A DNA stretch of 64,000 bases, taken from the NCBI GenBank assembly GCA_016721465.1, contig JADKIA010000028.1:310001-374000 (forward strand). The letters run 5' to 3'. Both the position numbers and the translations under genes were made by a program. The notes below the pieces were generated by a model that was given only the letters and a program-made list of their open reading frames with translations, did no database searches and was not told where the DNA came from. Positions 37,855-45,985 of this stretch are shown here, piece by piece. Position 1 is the first letter of the stretch; each line of letters opens with the position of its first letter. The DNA is from Ideonella sp. (lineage in GTDB: Bacteria; Pseudomonadota; Gammaproteobacteria; Burkholderiales; Burkholderiaceae_C).

Positions 37855-38599
37855 TGACGCCGGTGGTCAGCAAGGTGTCGGTGGTCTTGCGGCCGAACCC
37901 GGGGTCGGAGTTGCGCGCCAGCGAGAAGCCGACGTTCAGGCTCATGGACTTGCTCATCGACACGCCCAGGCCGGCATCCCAGTTGGCCAGGTACTCTCCG
38001 CCGTTCTTCAGGTTGGGGACCAGAACCAGGTGCTGTTTGAAGCTGGTGGTATCGCTGAGCTTGTGCGTCGATTCCTCGCCGAGCAGCAGCCCGGCGTAGC
38101 TGTACGAACTGCGGCTGCGGCTGTCGACCACCATCGGGTCGATGTACTTGTCGGCGGTGAAAGACAAGCCGCCGAACAAGTCGAAGGTGGTGTCCGGCGC
38201 CTTCAGGACGTGGTAACCCAGGCCGCCACTGAGCCGGCTGCGCAGTTGCAGGTTGGCGAACTTGTTGCGGTCCAAATCCAGCCCGCCGAAGGCGAACAGG
38301 TCGGTGCTCACGTTCCGGTCGTAGCGCCCGCCCAGGCGCATTTGCTCCGCCGTTGTGGTCCCGGCCGAACTGGCGTACTGGCCGCTGCCGTAGAGCGACA
38401 CCTTGTCCTGCGTGGTGGCGCGTACCCCATCGCCCGACAATGACAGGTTGTTGCCCTTGCTGTTGCCCGATGACATGCTGGCGCCCAGGCCAAAAGCGGC
38501 GCGCCATTGACCATCGGGCTTGACGGTGGCTTGTGCCTGAACAACACCGATGGCGCCGAGCGTCAATGCGGCGGTGACGAGTGTGCTGACGATGTTCAT
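37838..38599 (-). CDS. DUF481 family outer-membrane protein
   Basis: A 253-residue beta-barrel-like protein with signal peptide MNIVSTLVTAALTLGAIGVVQAQA. The GASMSSGNSKGNNLSLSGDG opening and repeated amphipathic strands (YAGLLLGEESTHKLSDTTSFKQHL, LANWDAGLGVSMSKSMSLNVGFSLARNSDPG) ending in VSVKLD mark it as DUF481 (YdiY-like, putative salt-induced outer-membrane protein). ATG at 38599 has GGAG nearby. Its upstream region, shared divergently with a quinone reductase gene, holds two FNR-like boxes, one positioned for this gene. Confidence 0.8.
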   Translation of the reverse strand: MNIVSTLVTAALTLGAIGVVQAQATVKPDGQWRAAFGLGASMSSGNSKGNNLSLSGDGVRATTQDKVSLYGSGQYASSAGTTTAEQMRLGGRYDRNVSTDLFAFGGLDLDRNKFANLQLRSRLSGGLGYHVLKAPDTTFDLFGGLSFTADKYIDPMVVDSRSRSSYSYAGLLLGEESTHKLSDTTSFKQHLVLVPNLKNGGEYLANWDAGLGVSMSKSMSLNVGFSLARNSDPGFGRKTTDTLLTTGVSVKLD

Positions 38600-38654
38600 T
38601 TGTGGTCTCCGGTATGGACACCGGGACACTGTGCGGCAGCCGTCCAGGGCTCGA

Positions 38655-38668
38655 ATGAGCCTGATCAA
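38655..38668 (-). promoter_or_regulatory. FNR-like box upstream of DUF481 gene
   Basis: ATGAGCCTGATCAA matches TTGA-N6-TCAA at 7 of 8. At 21 bp on the minus-strand side CACAGT (38628-38633) matches a -10 at 3 of 6. Confidence 0.45.
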
Positions 38669-38703
38669 ACAACCGGCATCGGACCATGGCCAGTGCAGCT
38701 CCG

Positions 38704-38717
38704 TTGAGTGGCATCAA
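38704..38717 (+). promoter_or_regulatory. FNR-like box upstream of quinone reductase gene
   Basis: TTGAGTGGCATCAA, a full TTGA-N6-TCAA match and 9 of 10 to the FNR consensus TTGAT-N4-ATCAA. GAACAT follows at 21 bp as a weak -10. Confidence 0.6.
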
Positions 38718-38926
38718 TCCGAGCGGGCGCCAGCCGCGGAACATCAATGCATCGACGCATTGGTGGGTCATCGGCGCGTCTCGCGATGTGCTGCACACGC
38801 CTTTGAAAGGCAGTTTGGGCATGTACACCGGCGGACGGCGCTGAACCTTGCGAGCGGACCGGTCTGCGGAGTCGAGCGCCGACCCGGGTGCAAAGGCACT
38901 GATCCAGCGTGATCCAAGGAGTTCGA

Positions 38927-39667
38927 ATGAGGGTTCTCACGATCTATGCCCATCACAACCCACGGTCGTTCTGCCACGCGATCCTGGAGCGCTTCACCGA
39001 GGGCTTGCGCGACGGCGGGCACACGAGCGAGGTGGTCGACCTGTACGCGATCCACTTCGATCCGATGCTGCGCGACCACGACACACCGGACTGGATTGAC
39101 GACAGCGTGCCCGACGACGTGCTCGAGCACATGCAGGTCAAGCGCTCATTGACGGAAGGCTCGCGCAATCCACTGCGCCGGTTGATGGTGAAGCGCTGGA
39201 TCGGCGACCGCGACGACCGCCAGTTGGTTGGCAGACTGCACGCGCTGGGCCCGCCGCGCGACGTGGCCGAACAGCAGGCCAAGGTCGCACGAGCGGATGC
39301 CCTGGCGTTCATCGCGCCCGTCTATTTCGTGGGCTTCCCAGCCATCCTGAAGGGATGGATCGAACGCGTGTTCAGCCTGGGGTTCGCGTTCGGCATGACG
39401 GCGGACGCCTGGCGGGGCGACGTCGGGGGCCGCATCCCACTGCTCACGCATGAGAAGGCATTGATCATCCAGACGACGATCTGGAACGAGGCGTCCTATG
39501 CGGCGGGTTTGAAGGCCGCCATGAAGGTGCTCATCGACGAGTACGCCTTGCGCTACCCCGGCATCAAGCGGGTGGAGCACGAGTATTTCCATGCCGTTCA
39601 TGGTGCAGACGATGCCACCCGGCGCGCCTACCTGGATCGCGCCTACCAGTTGGGCCGCGAGTTCTGA
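38927..39667 (+). CDS. NAD(P)H dehydrogenase (quinone), flavodoxin-like fold
   Basis: A 246-residue protein of the NQO1/MdaB/KefF-like flavodoxin-2 family: VLTIYAHHNPRSFCHAILERF (FMN phosphate loop), ADALAFIAPVYFVGFPAILKGWIERVFSLGFAF (the P-x-Y-x-x-P-A-x-L-K-G-W-x-D/E-R-V signature). It should transfer two electrons from NAD(P)H to quinones, avoiding semiquinone radicals; in KefF-like members it assists a potassium channel, but none is adjacent. AAGGAG precedes ATG 38927. A membrane protein gene follows by about 90 bp. An FNR-like box lies far upstream (210 bp), so regulation is only suggestive. Confidence 0.85.
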   Translation: MRVLTIYAHHNPRSFCHAILERFTEGLRDGGHTSEVVDLYAIHFDPMLRDHDTPDWIDDSVPDDVLEHMQVKRSLTEGSRNPLRRLMVKRWIGDRDDRQLVGRLHALGPPRDVAEQQAKVARADALAFIAPVYFVGFPAILKGWIERVFSLGFAFGMTADAWRGDVGGRIPLLTHEKALIIQTTIWNEASYAAGLKAAMKVLIDEYALRYPGIKRVEHEYFHAVHGADDATRRAYLDRAYQLGREF

Positions 39668-39757
39668 CATGCCGGTGCAACGCGCCCGTCCCTCGGTGCC
39701 CAACGATCGATGATGCGGATATCTGCGAAGGCGCCTCAAGGGCGCGATGAGAACCGA

Positions 39758-40432
39758 ATGCGAGCGAACGAGCGCTTGATGTCGACCCGGCGAGTCGGGA
39801 CCGGGTTGGCCTTCGTCGTCTTCCCGATCGTGTTTGTGTTCGCATTCGCGGTTCATCCGGGGCTGCTGGCGCCTCACCTGCTTGGCCCGTCGGAACTGAT
39901 CCTCAGAGCGCGCGGCGATGGCTTGCTTCAGTTCGCACACGCCCTGGTCCTGCTCGATGCGGCGCTGCTCGTGGTCGTTGCACTGCACTTCGTGAAGCTC
40001 CTCGACCACAGCTGCGTCGCATGGGCGGGCTTTCTTGGCGGCGCACTGGCGGTCCTGGGTTCACTGGCGCTGGCCGCCGACAAGGGCGCACTCTGCCTCA
40101 CCATGAGCGCGCTTGACGAGCTCTCCGATGCCGAGTTCAACGCGATGATGCCCGGCCTGCTGGCCATGTTCTCCAAGCGCGGCTGGTTGGTCTTGCTCTG
40201 GGGCATCCTGCTGTTGCCGATCGGTTTTGGGATCCAGGCCATTGCCTTGCTGAAGTGCAAATCCATTGCCCGCTGGCAGAGCTGGCTGTTCCTGGTCGGT
40301 GTCATGCTGATCGGAACGCCCGATGGCGTCGAAATCGTCAACTTGACCGCGTCGATCCTGCTGGCGATTGCTTTCGTTCCCTACGGGGTCCGGCTCATCC
40401 GCGATGAACTTGGCGGCCTGGCATCGACTTGA
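39758..40432 (+). CDS. Multi-pass membrane protein of unknown function
   Basis: A polytopic membrane protein with about six hydrophobic segments, for example GTGLAFVVFPIVFVFAFAV, LLQFAHALVLLDAALLVVVALHFV, FLGGALAVLGSLALAADKGAL, WLVLLWGILLLPIGFGIQAIALL, WLFLVGVMLIG and TASILLAIAFVPYGVRLI. No catalytic motif is recognised. The start is uncertain: ATG 39710, 39758 or 39779 are in frame and all give the same membrane part; 39758 has a weak GATGAGAAC ahead. It may share a transcript with the preceding quinone reductase. It converges on the next gene with a 24-bp gap. Confidence 0.6.
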   Translation: MRANERLMSTRRVGTGLAFVVFPIVFVFAFAVHPGLLAPHLLGPSELILRARGDGLLQFAHALVLLDAALLVVVALHFVKLLDHSCVAWAGFLGGALAVLGSLALAADKGALCLTMSALDELSDAEFNAMMPGLLAMFSKRGWLVLLWGILLLPIGFGIQAIALLKCKSIARWQSWLFLVGVMLIGTPDGVEIVNLTASILLAIAFVPYGVRLIRDELGGLAST

Positions 40433-40456
40433 GCAACGGAACCCGGGCGCAGCGGG

Positions 40457-41071
40457 TCACCGGTCGCGGCTGGGCGTGTTCAGCGTGGGCGGGACGGTGG
40501 CGATCCAGGTGCGCTCCGTTTCGTTGAACTCCTCCTGCGTCGCCTCCGAGACCTCGACCTTTGCCTCGGCCGCGGGCGCGCTGCGGCGCGACTGGCGTTC
40601 TGTGCGCACCTCGGCAGCGACTTTCAGCTGCTGCAGGCGATCGACGATCGTGGTCAGCGCGGGCGTGGCCTCGTCGCTGGCCAGCATGCGCGCCTGCAGC
40701 AGCGCCTGGCCCAGCACCTGGGCCGGCAGGCCCTCGACACCGGCCCAACCCCTGCGACTCAGTTCATCGTGCACGAGGGCCAGGTGTCGCATGACCTGGG
40801 CCGTGTTCTCCATGGAGTGGGTGAGCAGCCGGGCTCGCAGCTCGTCGCGCAGTTGTGCTGGCGAAAGCGGTGTTTCAATGGGCTCTGCACGGCGCCGGTC
40901 GACGAGCACCAGGCGCAGCCGGGCTCCTCGCCACTCCAGCCCGAGAGGGCGAACCAGCAGCGCCTTCAGGCGACGCATGGGGCTGGCTGGGCGTTGAGCT
41001 CCGGGTGCGGCGCGTCGTTCCTTGCCCGTTGGGCCACGCGGCCCCCACGGTGTCGGCGGACTGTTCAACAT
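40457..41071 (-). CDS. Conserved-looking protein of unknown function
   Basis: A 204-residue soluble protein, start fixed by GGAGG seven bases ahead of ATG 41071. The first 35 residues are Pro/Arg-rich and probably disordered (MLNSPPTPWGPRGPTGKERRA). The rest is helical: SPAQLRDELRARLLTHSMENTAQVMRHLALVHDELSRRGWAGVEGLP, then VLGQALLQARMLASDEATPALTTIVDRLQQLKVAAEVRTERQ, and an acidic tail. No family recognised and no signal peptide. It is preceded by one of the best FNR-like boxes of the window with a good -10, so it appears to belong to the stress regulon. Confidence 0.65.
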   Translation of the reverse strand: MLNSPPTPWGPRGPTGKERRAAPGAQRPASPMRRLKALLVRPLGLEWRGARLRLVLVDRRRAEPIETPLSPAQLRDELRARLLTHSMENTAQVMRHLALVHDELSRRGWAGVEGLPAQVLGQALLQARMLASDEATPALTTIVDRLQQLKVAAEVRTERQSRRSAPAAEAKVEVSEATQEEFNETERTWIATVPPTLNTPSRDR

Positions 41072-41162
41072 ACAGTGGCCTCCGCTCACAACGACAGAAA
41101 TTAGAATAGAGCCAAACCATCACCTCTGTTGAACTTGACTCTCATGCCAACCTGGTTATTCG

Positions 41163-41203
41163 ATTGGAGCCGCAGCCGAGCGACATCCGTTGAGTCGGGT
41201 CAA
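41163..41203 (-). promoter_or_regulatory. FNR-like class II promoter upstream of the unknown 204-residue protein
   Basis: Box TTGAGTCGGGTCAA (41190-41203) matches TTGA-N6-TCAA fully. Read on the minus strand, TCCAAT (41163-41168, 4 of 6 to TATAAT) follows at 21 bp. Confidence 0.6.
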
Positions 41204-41304
41204 CACGGACCATCGAATGGACGGACCGAGCGCCGAATGGTCGATGGCTCGATGCGCCAGACCTGCCGGGTTTGCGCAGGCGAAGCGGCCGCTGAGCCGG
41301 CGTC

Positions 41305-42342
41305 TCAGGCTTGAGAATTCACGTCGACCGACAGCCGCATCGGCTGCGTCAAATCGGACAGCGGCGACAGCGAACTGCACACGAACGTCCTGCGACCGGC
41401 CTGCTTCGCCCGATACATTGCATGATCGGCGGCCTGCAGCAGGGCGTTGGCATCGTGACCGTGGTCCGGGAAGAATGCGATGCCGATGCTGGCGGAAACC
41501 GACAAGGGCTGGCCTTGCAGTTTCAGTGGCTTTCCAACGGCGGCGATCACCTTGTGCGCCATGCGTTCGGCATCAGCGACGCACGACATGTCTTCCAGCA
41601 GAACGGTGAACTCGTCGCCGCCGATTCGGGCCACCAGGTCTTCGGCGCGAACAGCCCCCTGCAGGCGGCGTCCGATTTCCGCCAGCAGGTCGTCACCGGC
41701 GGGGTGCCCCAAGGTGTCGTTGATCCATTTGAAATGATCCAGGTCCACGAACATCACGGCGAAGGTTTGATGGCGTCGCCGTGCGCGCTCGACGCAACGT
41801 GCCAGTTCGTCGGTGAAGTGCAGGCGGTTCGGCAGCCCGGTCAGGCCGTCGTGATGCGCACGGTAGCGCCAACGGGCATCGCGGCGTTTGACCTCGCCGA
41901 TGTCCGAGACGATGCTCACATAGTGGGTGGCCTTGCCCGTGCTGTCCTTGACTGCACTGGTGCATTGCCAGGCGGGGTAGGTCTCGCCGTTGCGCCGACG
42001 GTTCCACACTTCGCCCTGCCAATGCCCGGTCTGCTTCAGGGTGGACCACATTTCTTCGATGAATCCCGGGCTGTGGCGGTAGGAGGTCTGCAGGTGCCAG
42101 CTCTTGCCGATCACCTCGTTCTCGGGATAGCCCGTCACGCGGGTGAAGGCGGGATTCACGGCCACGACCAGCCCCTGCGGGTCGATGATGAGCATCGGCA
42201 GCTGCGTGCATTCATAGACCAGTGAACGCGGATCGTTCGGCCTGGGCATGGCCTTGGCGGCGCTGCGCCGCGGGTCGGTCCGTGCATCGTCGGGGCGGCG
42301 CACCGAGGGCGAGACTTTCGTGGAACCCGGCATCGGCATCAT
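41305..42342 (-). CDS. PAS-GGDEF diguanylate cyclase
   Basis: A 345-residue signalling protein. A PAS domain (LVYECTQLPMLIIDPQGLVVAVNPAFTRVTGYPENEVIG, with PAC segment VKDSTGKATHYVSIVSDIGEVKRRD) precedes a GGDEF domain: AHHDGLTGLPNRLHF, DLDHFKWINDTLGH and the active-site RIGGDEFTVLLED. It should make cyclic di-GMP in response to a signal sensed by PAS. No EAL domain follows. No R-x-x-D inhibitory site at the expected place upstream of GGDEF (residues there read VRAEDLVA, which keeps R-x-x-D as RAED). The start is uncertain between ATG 42342, 42339 and 42369; AGGG supports the first pair. Confidence 0.85.
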   Translation of the reverse strand: MMPMPGSTKVSPSVRRPDDARTDPRRSAAKAMPRPNDPRSLVYECTQLPMLIIDPQGLVVAVNPAFTRVTGYPENEVIGKSWHLQTSYRHSPGFIEEMWSTLKQTGHWQGEVWNRRRNGETYPAWQCTSAVKDSTGKATHYVSIVSDIGEVKRRDARWRYRAHHDGLTGLPNRLHFTDELARCVERARRRHQTFAVMFVDLDHFKWINDTLGHPAGDDLLAEIGRRLQGAVRAEDLVARIGGDEFTVLLEDMSCVADAERMAHKVIAAVGKPLKLQGQPLSVSASIGIAFFPDHGHDANALLQAADHAMYRAKQAGRRTFVCSSLSPLSDLTQPMRLSVDVNSQA

Positions 42343-42401
42343 GAAGCCCTTGAGTAAGAAGCGGTGCATGCTTCGTTTATGCCCGAAGGCGCCGGTGACC
42401 C

Positions 42402-42417
42402 ATTGCGAATACGCAAT
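42402..42417. promoter_or_regulatory. Dyad ATTGCG-AATA-CGCAAT
   Basis: Perfect 6-bp arms in the 241-bp divergent region between the diguanylate cyclase and cyclopropane synthase genes, 60 bp from the former. A possible operator. Confidence 0.35.
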
Positions 42418-42457
42418 CCCCCAGGCAGGATGCCGGGGACGCTGCAAAGCTGCAATG

Positions 42458-42506
42458 CGCGATTGTTGAGAGTTCGCAATCGCGAGCTGCCGGCGCCGGC
42501 TATGTT
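42458..42506 (+). promoter_or_regulatory. FNR-like promoter of cyclopropane synthase, embedded in a longer dyad
   Basis: TTGAGAGTTCGCAA (42466-42479) matches TTGA-N6-TCAA at 7 of 8; TATGTT (42501-42506, 4 of 6) follows at exactly 21 bp. The box lies within perfect 8-bp arms CGCGATTG (42458-42465) and CAATCGCG (42477-42484). Confidence 0.55.
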
Positions 42507-42583
42507 CGGCGCCACCAGGTGGGCTGGCCCGGATCCGGGTCGACTGCATTGGTGCCCTGGTTCCCCGCGCGCAGGAGTTGACC

Positions 42584-43882
42584 ATGCCCGCACTGTCCGC
42601 CCTGATCGATTCGTGCCTGGCCAGCTTGCCGGGCGGGCTGGCGCTGGAATGGCCCGGCGGTCGCCGGGGCGCCAGCTCGGCCCCGGTGCGGCTGCGATTG
42701 CGCAACCGGCGTTCGCTCGCCTGGTTGGCCACCGGGCAGATCGGCAGCCTGGCCGACGCCTATGTGCGCGGTGAAGTCGACATCGAGGGGGCCCTCGCCG
42801 ACGTGATGGCGGTGGCTGCTGCCCTGGTCGGCGACCCGGTCGCGCGAGGGGCCCGCCTGGCCTGGCCGCGGTGGCTGAGGCATTGGCGCTCGCGTTGGCT
42901 GCACCATCGGCAGCGCGACGCCGACCAGGTGCGGTTTCACTACGACGTCTGCGACGACTTCTTCGCGTTGTGGCTGGACCCGCTGCGGGTGTATTCATGT
43001 GCCTACTTCGCCAACTGCGACATGACGCTGGCGCAGGCGCAGCAGGCCAAGCTCGACCTGGTCTGCCGCAAACTGCAGCTGTCACCGGGCCAGCGCCTGC
43101 TCGATGTCGGCGCTGGATGGGGCGGGCTGCTGCTGTGGGCGGCCGAGCACTACGGTGTGCGGGCCGTGGGCATCACGCTATCGCGCAATCAGCATGCCCA
43201 TGTCAACCGGCTCATCGACGAGAAACGGCTGCGCGGCCGGGTCGAGATGCGCCTGCTGGACTATCGCGATCTGCGGGATCGCGAAGGCTTCGACCGCATC
43301 GCATCGGTGGGCATGTTCGAGCATGTCGGGCAGGCCCGACTCACCGGCTACTTCAACCAGTTGTCGGATCTGCTGCAGCCGGGTGGCCTGGTGATGAACC
43401 ATGGCATCACGGCCGGCGGCACCGGCAACGACCAGCTTGGTGCCGGCATGGGCGACTTCATCGAGGAACACATCTTCCCCGGCGGAGAGCTGGTTCATGT
43501 CTCGCGCGTGGCGCAGTGCCTGGCCAGCGGCGGGCTCGAACTGGTGGACGCCGAGAACCTGCGCCCGCACTACGCGCGCACGCTGTGGGCCTGGTCCGAC
43601 GCGCTGGAGCGGCAGTTGGACCGCGCCCGCGAGTTGACCAACGATGCCACCGTGCGCGCCTACCGCCTTTACCTGGCGGGTTGCGCGATGAGCTTCGAAC
43701 GGGGCTGGTTGTCGCTGTTCCAGCTGCTGGCGACGCGGCCCAATGGCGAGGTCGAGCATGGTCCGATGCGGGGCGCACAATCGGCCTATCCGTTCCGTCG
43801 AGGCCACATGGTCGGGGCGCTGCCTGGGGCCCGCGCGCCGCACTCCGGCAGCGATTCAGGCGCGGTGCTGCACGTGCGTTGA
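42584..43882 (+). CDS. Cyclopropane-fatty-acyl-phospholipid synthase family methyltransferase
   Basis: A 432-residue S-adenosylmethionine-dependent enzyme that converts unsaturated acyl chains of membrane lipids to cyclopropane forms, a stationary-phase and stress adaptation. The N-terminal lipid-binding region precedes HYDVCDDFFALWLDPLRVYSCAYF; DVGAGWGG at 174-181 binds the methyl donor; GMFEHVGQARLTGYF and FERGWLSLFQLLATRP are typical C-terminal blocks. AGGAG at six bases supports ATG 42584 over a TTG six bases upstream. Its promoter carries an FNR-like box, and the downstream DUF883 gene starts 67 bp later with its own box. Confidence 0.9.
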   Translation: MPALSALIDSCLASLPGGLALEWPGGRRGASSAPVRLRLRNRRSLAWLATGQIGSLADAYVRGEVDIEGALADVMAVAAALVGDPVARGARLAWPRWLRHWRSRWLHHRQRDADQVRFHYDVCDDFFALWLDPLRVYSCAYFANCDMTLAQAQQAKLDLVCRKLQLSPGQRLLDVGAGWGGLLLWAAEHYGVRAVGITLSRNQHAHVNRLIDEKRLRGRVEMRLLDYRDLRDREGFDRIASVGMFEHVGQARLTGYFNQLSDLLQPGGLVMNHGITAGGTGNDQLGAGMGDFIEEHIFPGGELVHVSRVAQCLASGGLELVDAENLRPHYARTLWAWSDALERQLDRARELTNDATVRAYRLYLAGCAMSFERGWLSLFQLLATRPNGEVEHGPMRGAQSAYPFRRGHMVGALPGARAPHSGSDSGAVLHVR

Positions 43883-43919
43883 CGAGTGTCATCGCGCAAC
43901 GAACCAGCCGGTCTACATT
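43879..43919 (+). promoter_or_regulatory. FNR-like class II promoter of the DUF883 gene
   Basis: TTGACGAGTGTCAT (43879-43892) matches at 7 of 8 and overlaps the cyclopropane synthase stop codon. TACATT (43914-43919, 4 of 6) follows at exactly 21 bp. Confidence 0.55.
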
Positions 43920-43949
43920 GAAGTTGTCCGTGTCAAAAGGAGAAACGAA

Positions 43950-44261
43950 ATGAGCGATCTGAGCACTGCCCAGAAAGACAAGCTGATGGCCGATTTGCGC
44001 GTGGTGATTGCCGATGCCGAAGAGGTGTTGCGCGTCACGGCGGGCCAGGCCGGCGAGGGCGTCAAGGAGGCCAGGGGCCGCATGCTGGCCAGCATGGAGA
44101 CCGCGAAGACCAACCTGACCCACCTGCAGGAAGCGGCCGTGGCCAAGGCCAAGGCCGCCGGGCAGGCCGCCGACGTGTATGTGCACGACAACCCGTGGAC
44201 GGCCATGGGGGCCGCCGCCGGTCTCGGCCTGCTGGTGGGCTTGCTGATCAGCAGGCGCTGA
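43950..44261 (+). CDS. DUF883 / ElaB-YqjD family membrane-anchored protein
   Basis: A 103-residue protein with an amphipathic, coiled-coil-like N-terminal helix (DKLMADLRVVIADAEEVLRVTAGQAGEGVKEARGRMLASMETA) and a C-terminal membrane anchor (DNPWTAMGAAAGLGLLVGLLISRR), the hallmark of ElaB/YqjD proteins. In enterobacteria these are stationary-phase, inner-membrane, C-tail-anchored and bind ribosomes. AAAGGAG precedes the start. It begins a three-gene set (yqjD-yqjE-yqjK-like). Confidence 0.85.
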   Translation: MSDLSTAQKDKLMADLRVVIADAEEVLRVTAGQAGEGVKEARGRMLASMETAKTNLTHLQEAAVAKAKAAGQAADVYVHDNPWTAMGAAAGLGLLVGLLISRR

Positions 44262-44273
44262 GTCGTCGCGGCC

Positions 44274-44660
44274 ATGGAGCAACAAGGGGCCGGCGGCGGG
44301 CTGGGGGTGTCGCTTCGTCGCCTGCTCGGCACGCTGCTGGCGCTGGGGCAGACCCGGCTGGAGCTGCTGTCGACCGAGCTCGAGCTTGAGAAGCAGCGCA
44401 TCTTCGACGCGCTGTTGTGGGCCGCCGTCGGCCTGTTGTTCCTTGCGGTGGGCTTGCTGTTGCTGGCCGCGCTGCTGTTGCTGCTGTTGCAGGACTCGCA
44501 CCGGTTGCCGGCGCTGGTCGTGATGGTGCTGGCCGCGGGGGGTGCCGGGGTGTGGCTGATCGGCGCGGCCCGGCGGCGCCTGCAGGGTTCTGCACCGATG
44601 TTCGCCGCCAGTGCGGCCGAGCTTGAGCACGACCGCGCGGCGCTGCAGCCGCGCGAATGA
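44274..44660 (+). CDS. YqjE/holin-superfamily membrane protein
   Basis: A 128-residue protein with two long hydrophobic segments (DALLWAAVGLLFLAVGLLLLAALLLLLL and ALVVMVLAAGGAGVWLIGAA) after an amphipathic start (LRRLLGTLLALGQTRLELLSTELELEKQR), the architecture of the YqjE (phage holin-like PF07332) family. It lies 12 bp after the DUF883 gene. Function unknown; not evidence of a prophage, because this family is chromosomal in most proteobacteria. Confidence 0.8.
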   Translation: MEQQGAGGGLGVSLRRLLGTLLALGQTRLELLSTELELEKQRIFDALLWAAVGLLFLAVGLLLLAALLLLLLQDSHRLPALVVMVLAAGGAGVWLIGAARRRLQGSAPMFAASAAELEHDRAALQPRE

Positions 44661-44673
44661 TGGCGGCGCGAAC

Positions 44674-44973
44674 ATGGCCAGTGAACGCCAGCGGGCTCTG
44701 GAACTTCGTCGGCAGCAACTGCAGTGGCGCAGCGCCGAGTTGCGGCAGGCGCTGGGGCAGCAGGCGCAGCCGCTGGCCGAGCCGCTGCGGTGGGTCGACC
44801 GCGTCCGCGGTGCATGGGCCTGGTTGGGACACCACCCGGAAGTTCCGCTGATCGCCGTGGCCGCACTCGTGGTGCTGCGGCCGTCGCGCACGCTGCGTTG
44901 GGCGTCGCGCCTGTGGTGGGCCTGGGGTGCGCTGGGGCGAATCCAACGATTGATGGGTCCGCAGGGGGGATGA
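44674..44973 (+). CDS. YqjK-like small membrane-associated protein
   Basis: A 99-residue basic protein: an Arg/Gln-rich helix (ASERQRALELRRQQLQWRSAELRQALGQQAQPL) then a hydrophobic stretch (EVPLIAVAALVVL). The ELRRQQL-Q-W-R-S-A-E-L-R pattern and location after a YqjE homologue match YqjK. Start ATG 44674, 13 bp after yqjE. Completes the yqjD-E-K-like operon. Function unknown. Confidence 0.7.
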   Translation: MASERQRALELRRQQLQWRSAELRQALGQQAQPLAEPLRWVDRVRGAWAWLGHHPEVPLIAVAALVVLRPSRTLRWASRLWWAWGALGRIQRLMGPQGG

Positions 44974-45006
44974 ATCGGCGCGTCGCGCGCTTGCCCGCCG
45001 TGGCCA

Positions 45007-45047
45007 TTGACCTCACGCAACCGCCTTTGCCGGCGCAGGCCTAAGGT
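45007..45047 (+). promoter_or_regulatory. FNR-like class II promoter of the universal stress gene
   Basis: TTGACCTCACGCAA (45007-45020) matches TTGA-N6-TCAA at 7 of 8; TAAGGT (45042-45047) follows at exactly 21 bp. Confidence 0.5.
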
Positions 45048-45078
45048 GGCGTGCAAAGCTCATCAACGGAGGTGTCCG

Positions 45079-45912
45079 ATGGAAGCCATCAAGTCGATCC
45101 TGGTCCATATGGATTCGCTGCCGCGCAGCCGGGTCAGGCTGCAACTGGCCCATGATCTGGCCGAGCAGCATGGCGCTGAGGTGACGGCGCTGTACGCGGC
45201 GATGTCGGGTGATCTGATGTACCCCATGGGGGCCTCCGTTGGCTATCCATGGGAACCGATCGTGAGCGAGTTCAACGACGAGCGGCGCACGCTCGCGAGG
45301 GCCTGCTACGACGGCGCCGTGGCTTCTGGCCTGCGCCGGCTGCAATGGGCCGAGCTGACGCAGAGGGAGTCGACGTATGGGTTCGGCCAGCGGGCGCTGT
45401 ACAGCGACCTGGTGGTGATGGGGCAATACGAGCCGGGGGCCAGCACGGCGCAGGACGTGATGCCGGACTTCGTCGAATCGGTGCTGATCGAAAGCGGCAG
45501 GCCCGTGCTCATCGTGCCCTATGCCTGCGAGGCGCCGTCGTTGCCGGCCACCGTGCTGGTGGCGTGGAAGCCAACGCGCGAGGCGGCCCGGGCCGTCAGC
45601 GATGCGTTGCCCTTGCTGCGCTCGGCCCGGCAGGTGCATGTCGCCACCTGGAGCGATGACCCCTTCTCGCCCACTGCACCGCAGGACATCGAGGCTCAGC
45701 TGCGGCGGCATGGCGTGGACCCCACGATGCATGGCGGCGGGAAAGCACCGGAAGAGATGGGTGAGTCGCTGCTGTCGCTTGCCACCGACGTGGGCGCGGA
45801 CCTGCTGGTGATGGGCTGCTACGGCCATTCACGCACGCGTGAATGGGTGCTGGGAGGCGCTACGCGCACGGCACTGCAATCGATGACCATCCCCGTGCTG
45901 ATGACGCATTGA
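45079..45912 (+). CDS. Universal stress protein, tandem UspA domains
   Basis: A 277-residue protein with two UspA folds. The first (IKSILVHMDSLPRSRVRLQLAHDLAEQHGAEVTALYA) seems to have lost the ATP loop; the second ends with GCYGHSRTREWVLGGATRT, the G-x2-G-x9-G-[ST] nucleotide motif, followed by SMTIPVLMTH. GGAGG is ahead of ATG 45079. Such proteins are often FNR/ANR- or DosR-controlled in hypoxic survival programmes. Here an FNR-like promoter is 32 bp upstream. The P-type ATPase gene follows 73 bp later without a visible promoter, so both may be co-transcribed. Confidence 0.88.
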   Translation: MEAIKSILVHMDSLPRSRVRLQLAHDLAEQHGAEVTALYAAMSGDLMYPMGASVGYPWEPIVSEFNDERRTLARACYDGAVASGLRRLQWAELTQRESTYGFGQRALYSDLVVMGQYEPGASTAQDVMPDFVESVLIESGRPVLIVPYACEAPSLPATVLVAWKPTREAARAVSDALPLLRSARQVHVATWSDDPFSPTAPQDIEAQLRRHGVDPTMHGGGKAPEEMGESLLSLATDVGADLLVMGCYGHSRTREWVLGGATRTALQSMTIPVLMTH

Positions 45913-45985
45913 CGCGGCACTGCCGCGGTGGCCTGGCCCAGCGCCACCGGCGCCGATCGATCACACGATCCCCGTTCCGACAAAC

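Larger units (their letters stand above)
38600..38926. other. Divergent promoter region, DUF481 protein / quinone reductase
   Basis: No coding region in 327 bp. It carries two FNR-like dyads (listed) and a small CAATGC/GCATTG hairpin around 38745-38762. Confidence 0.6.

Noticed and set aside
44274..44660. Phage holin indicating a prophage remnant
   Set aside because: The protein is the YqjE type, sits in a yqjD-E-K-like operon and has no phage gene nearby.
45913..45985. Mg2+ riboswitch ahead of the MgtA-like ATPase
   Set aside because: The 73-bp spacer is far shorter than the known mgtA leader and shows no comparable hairpins.
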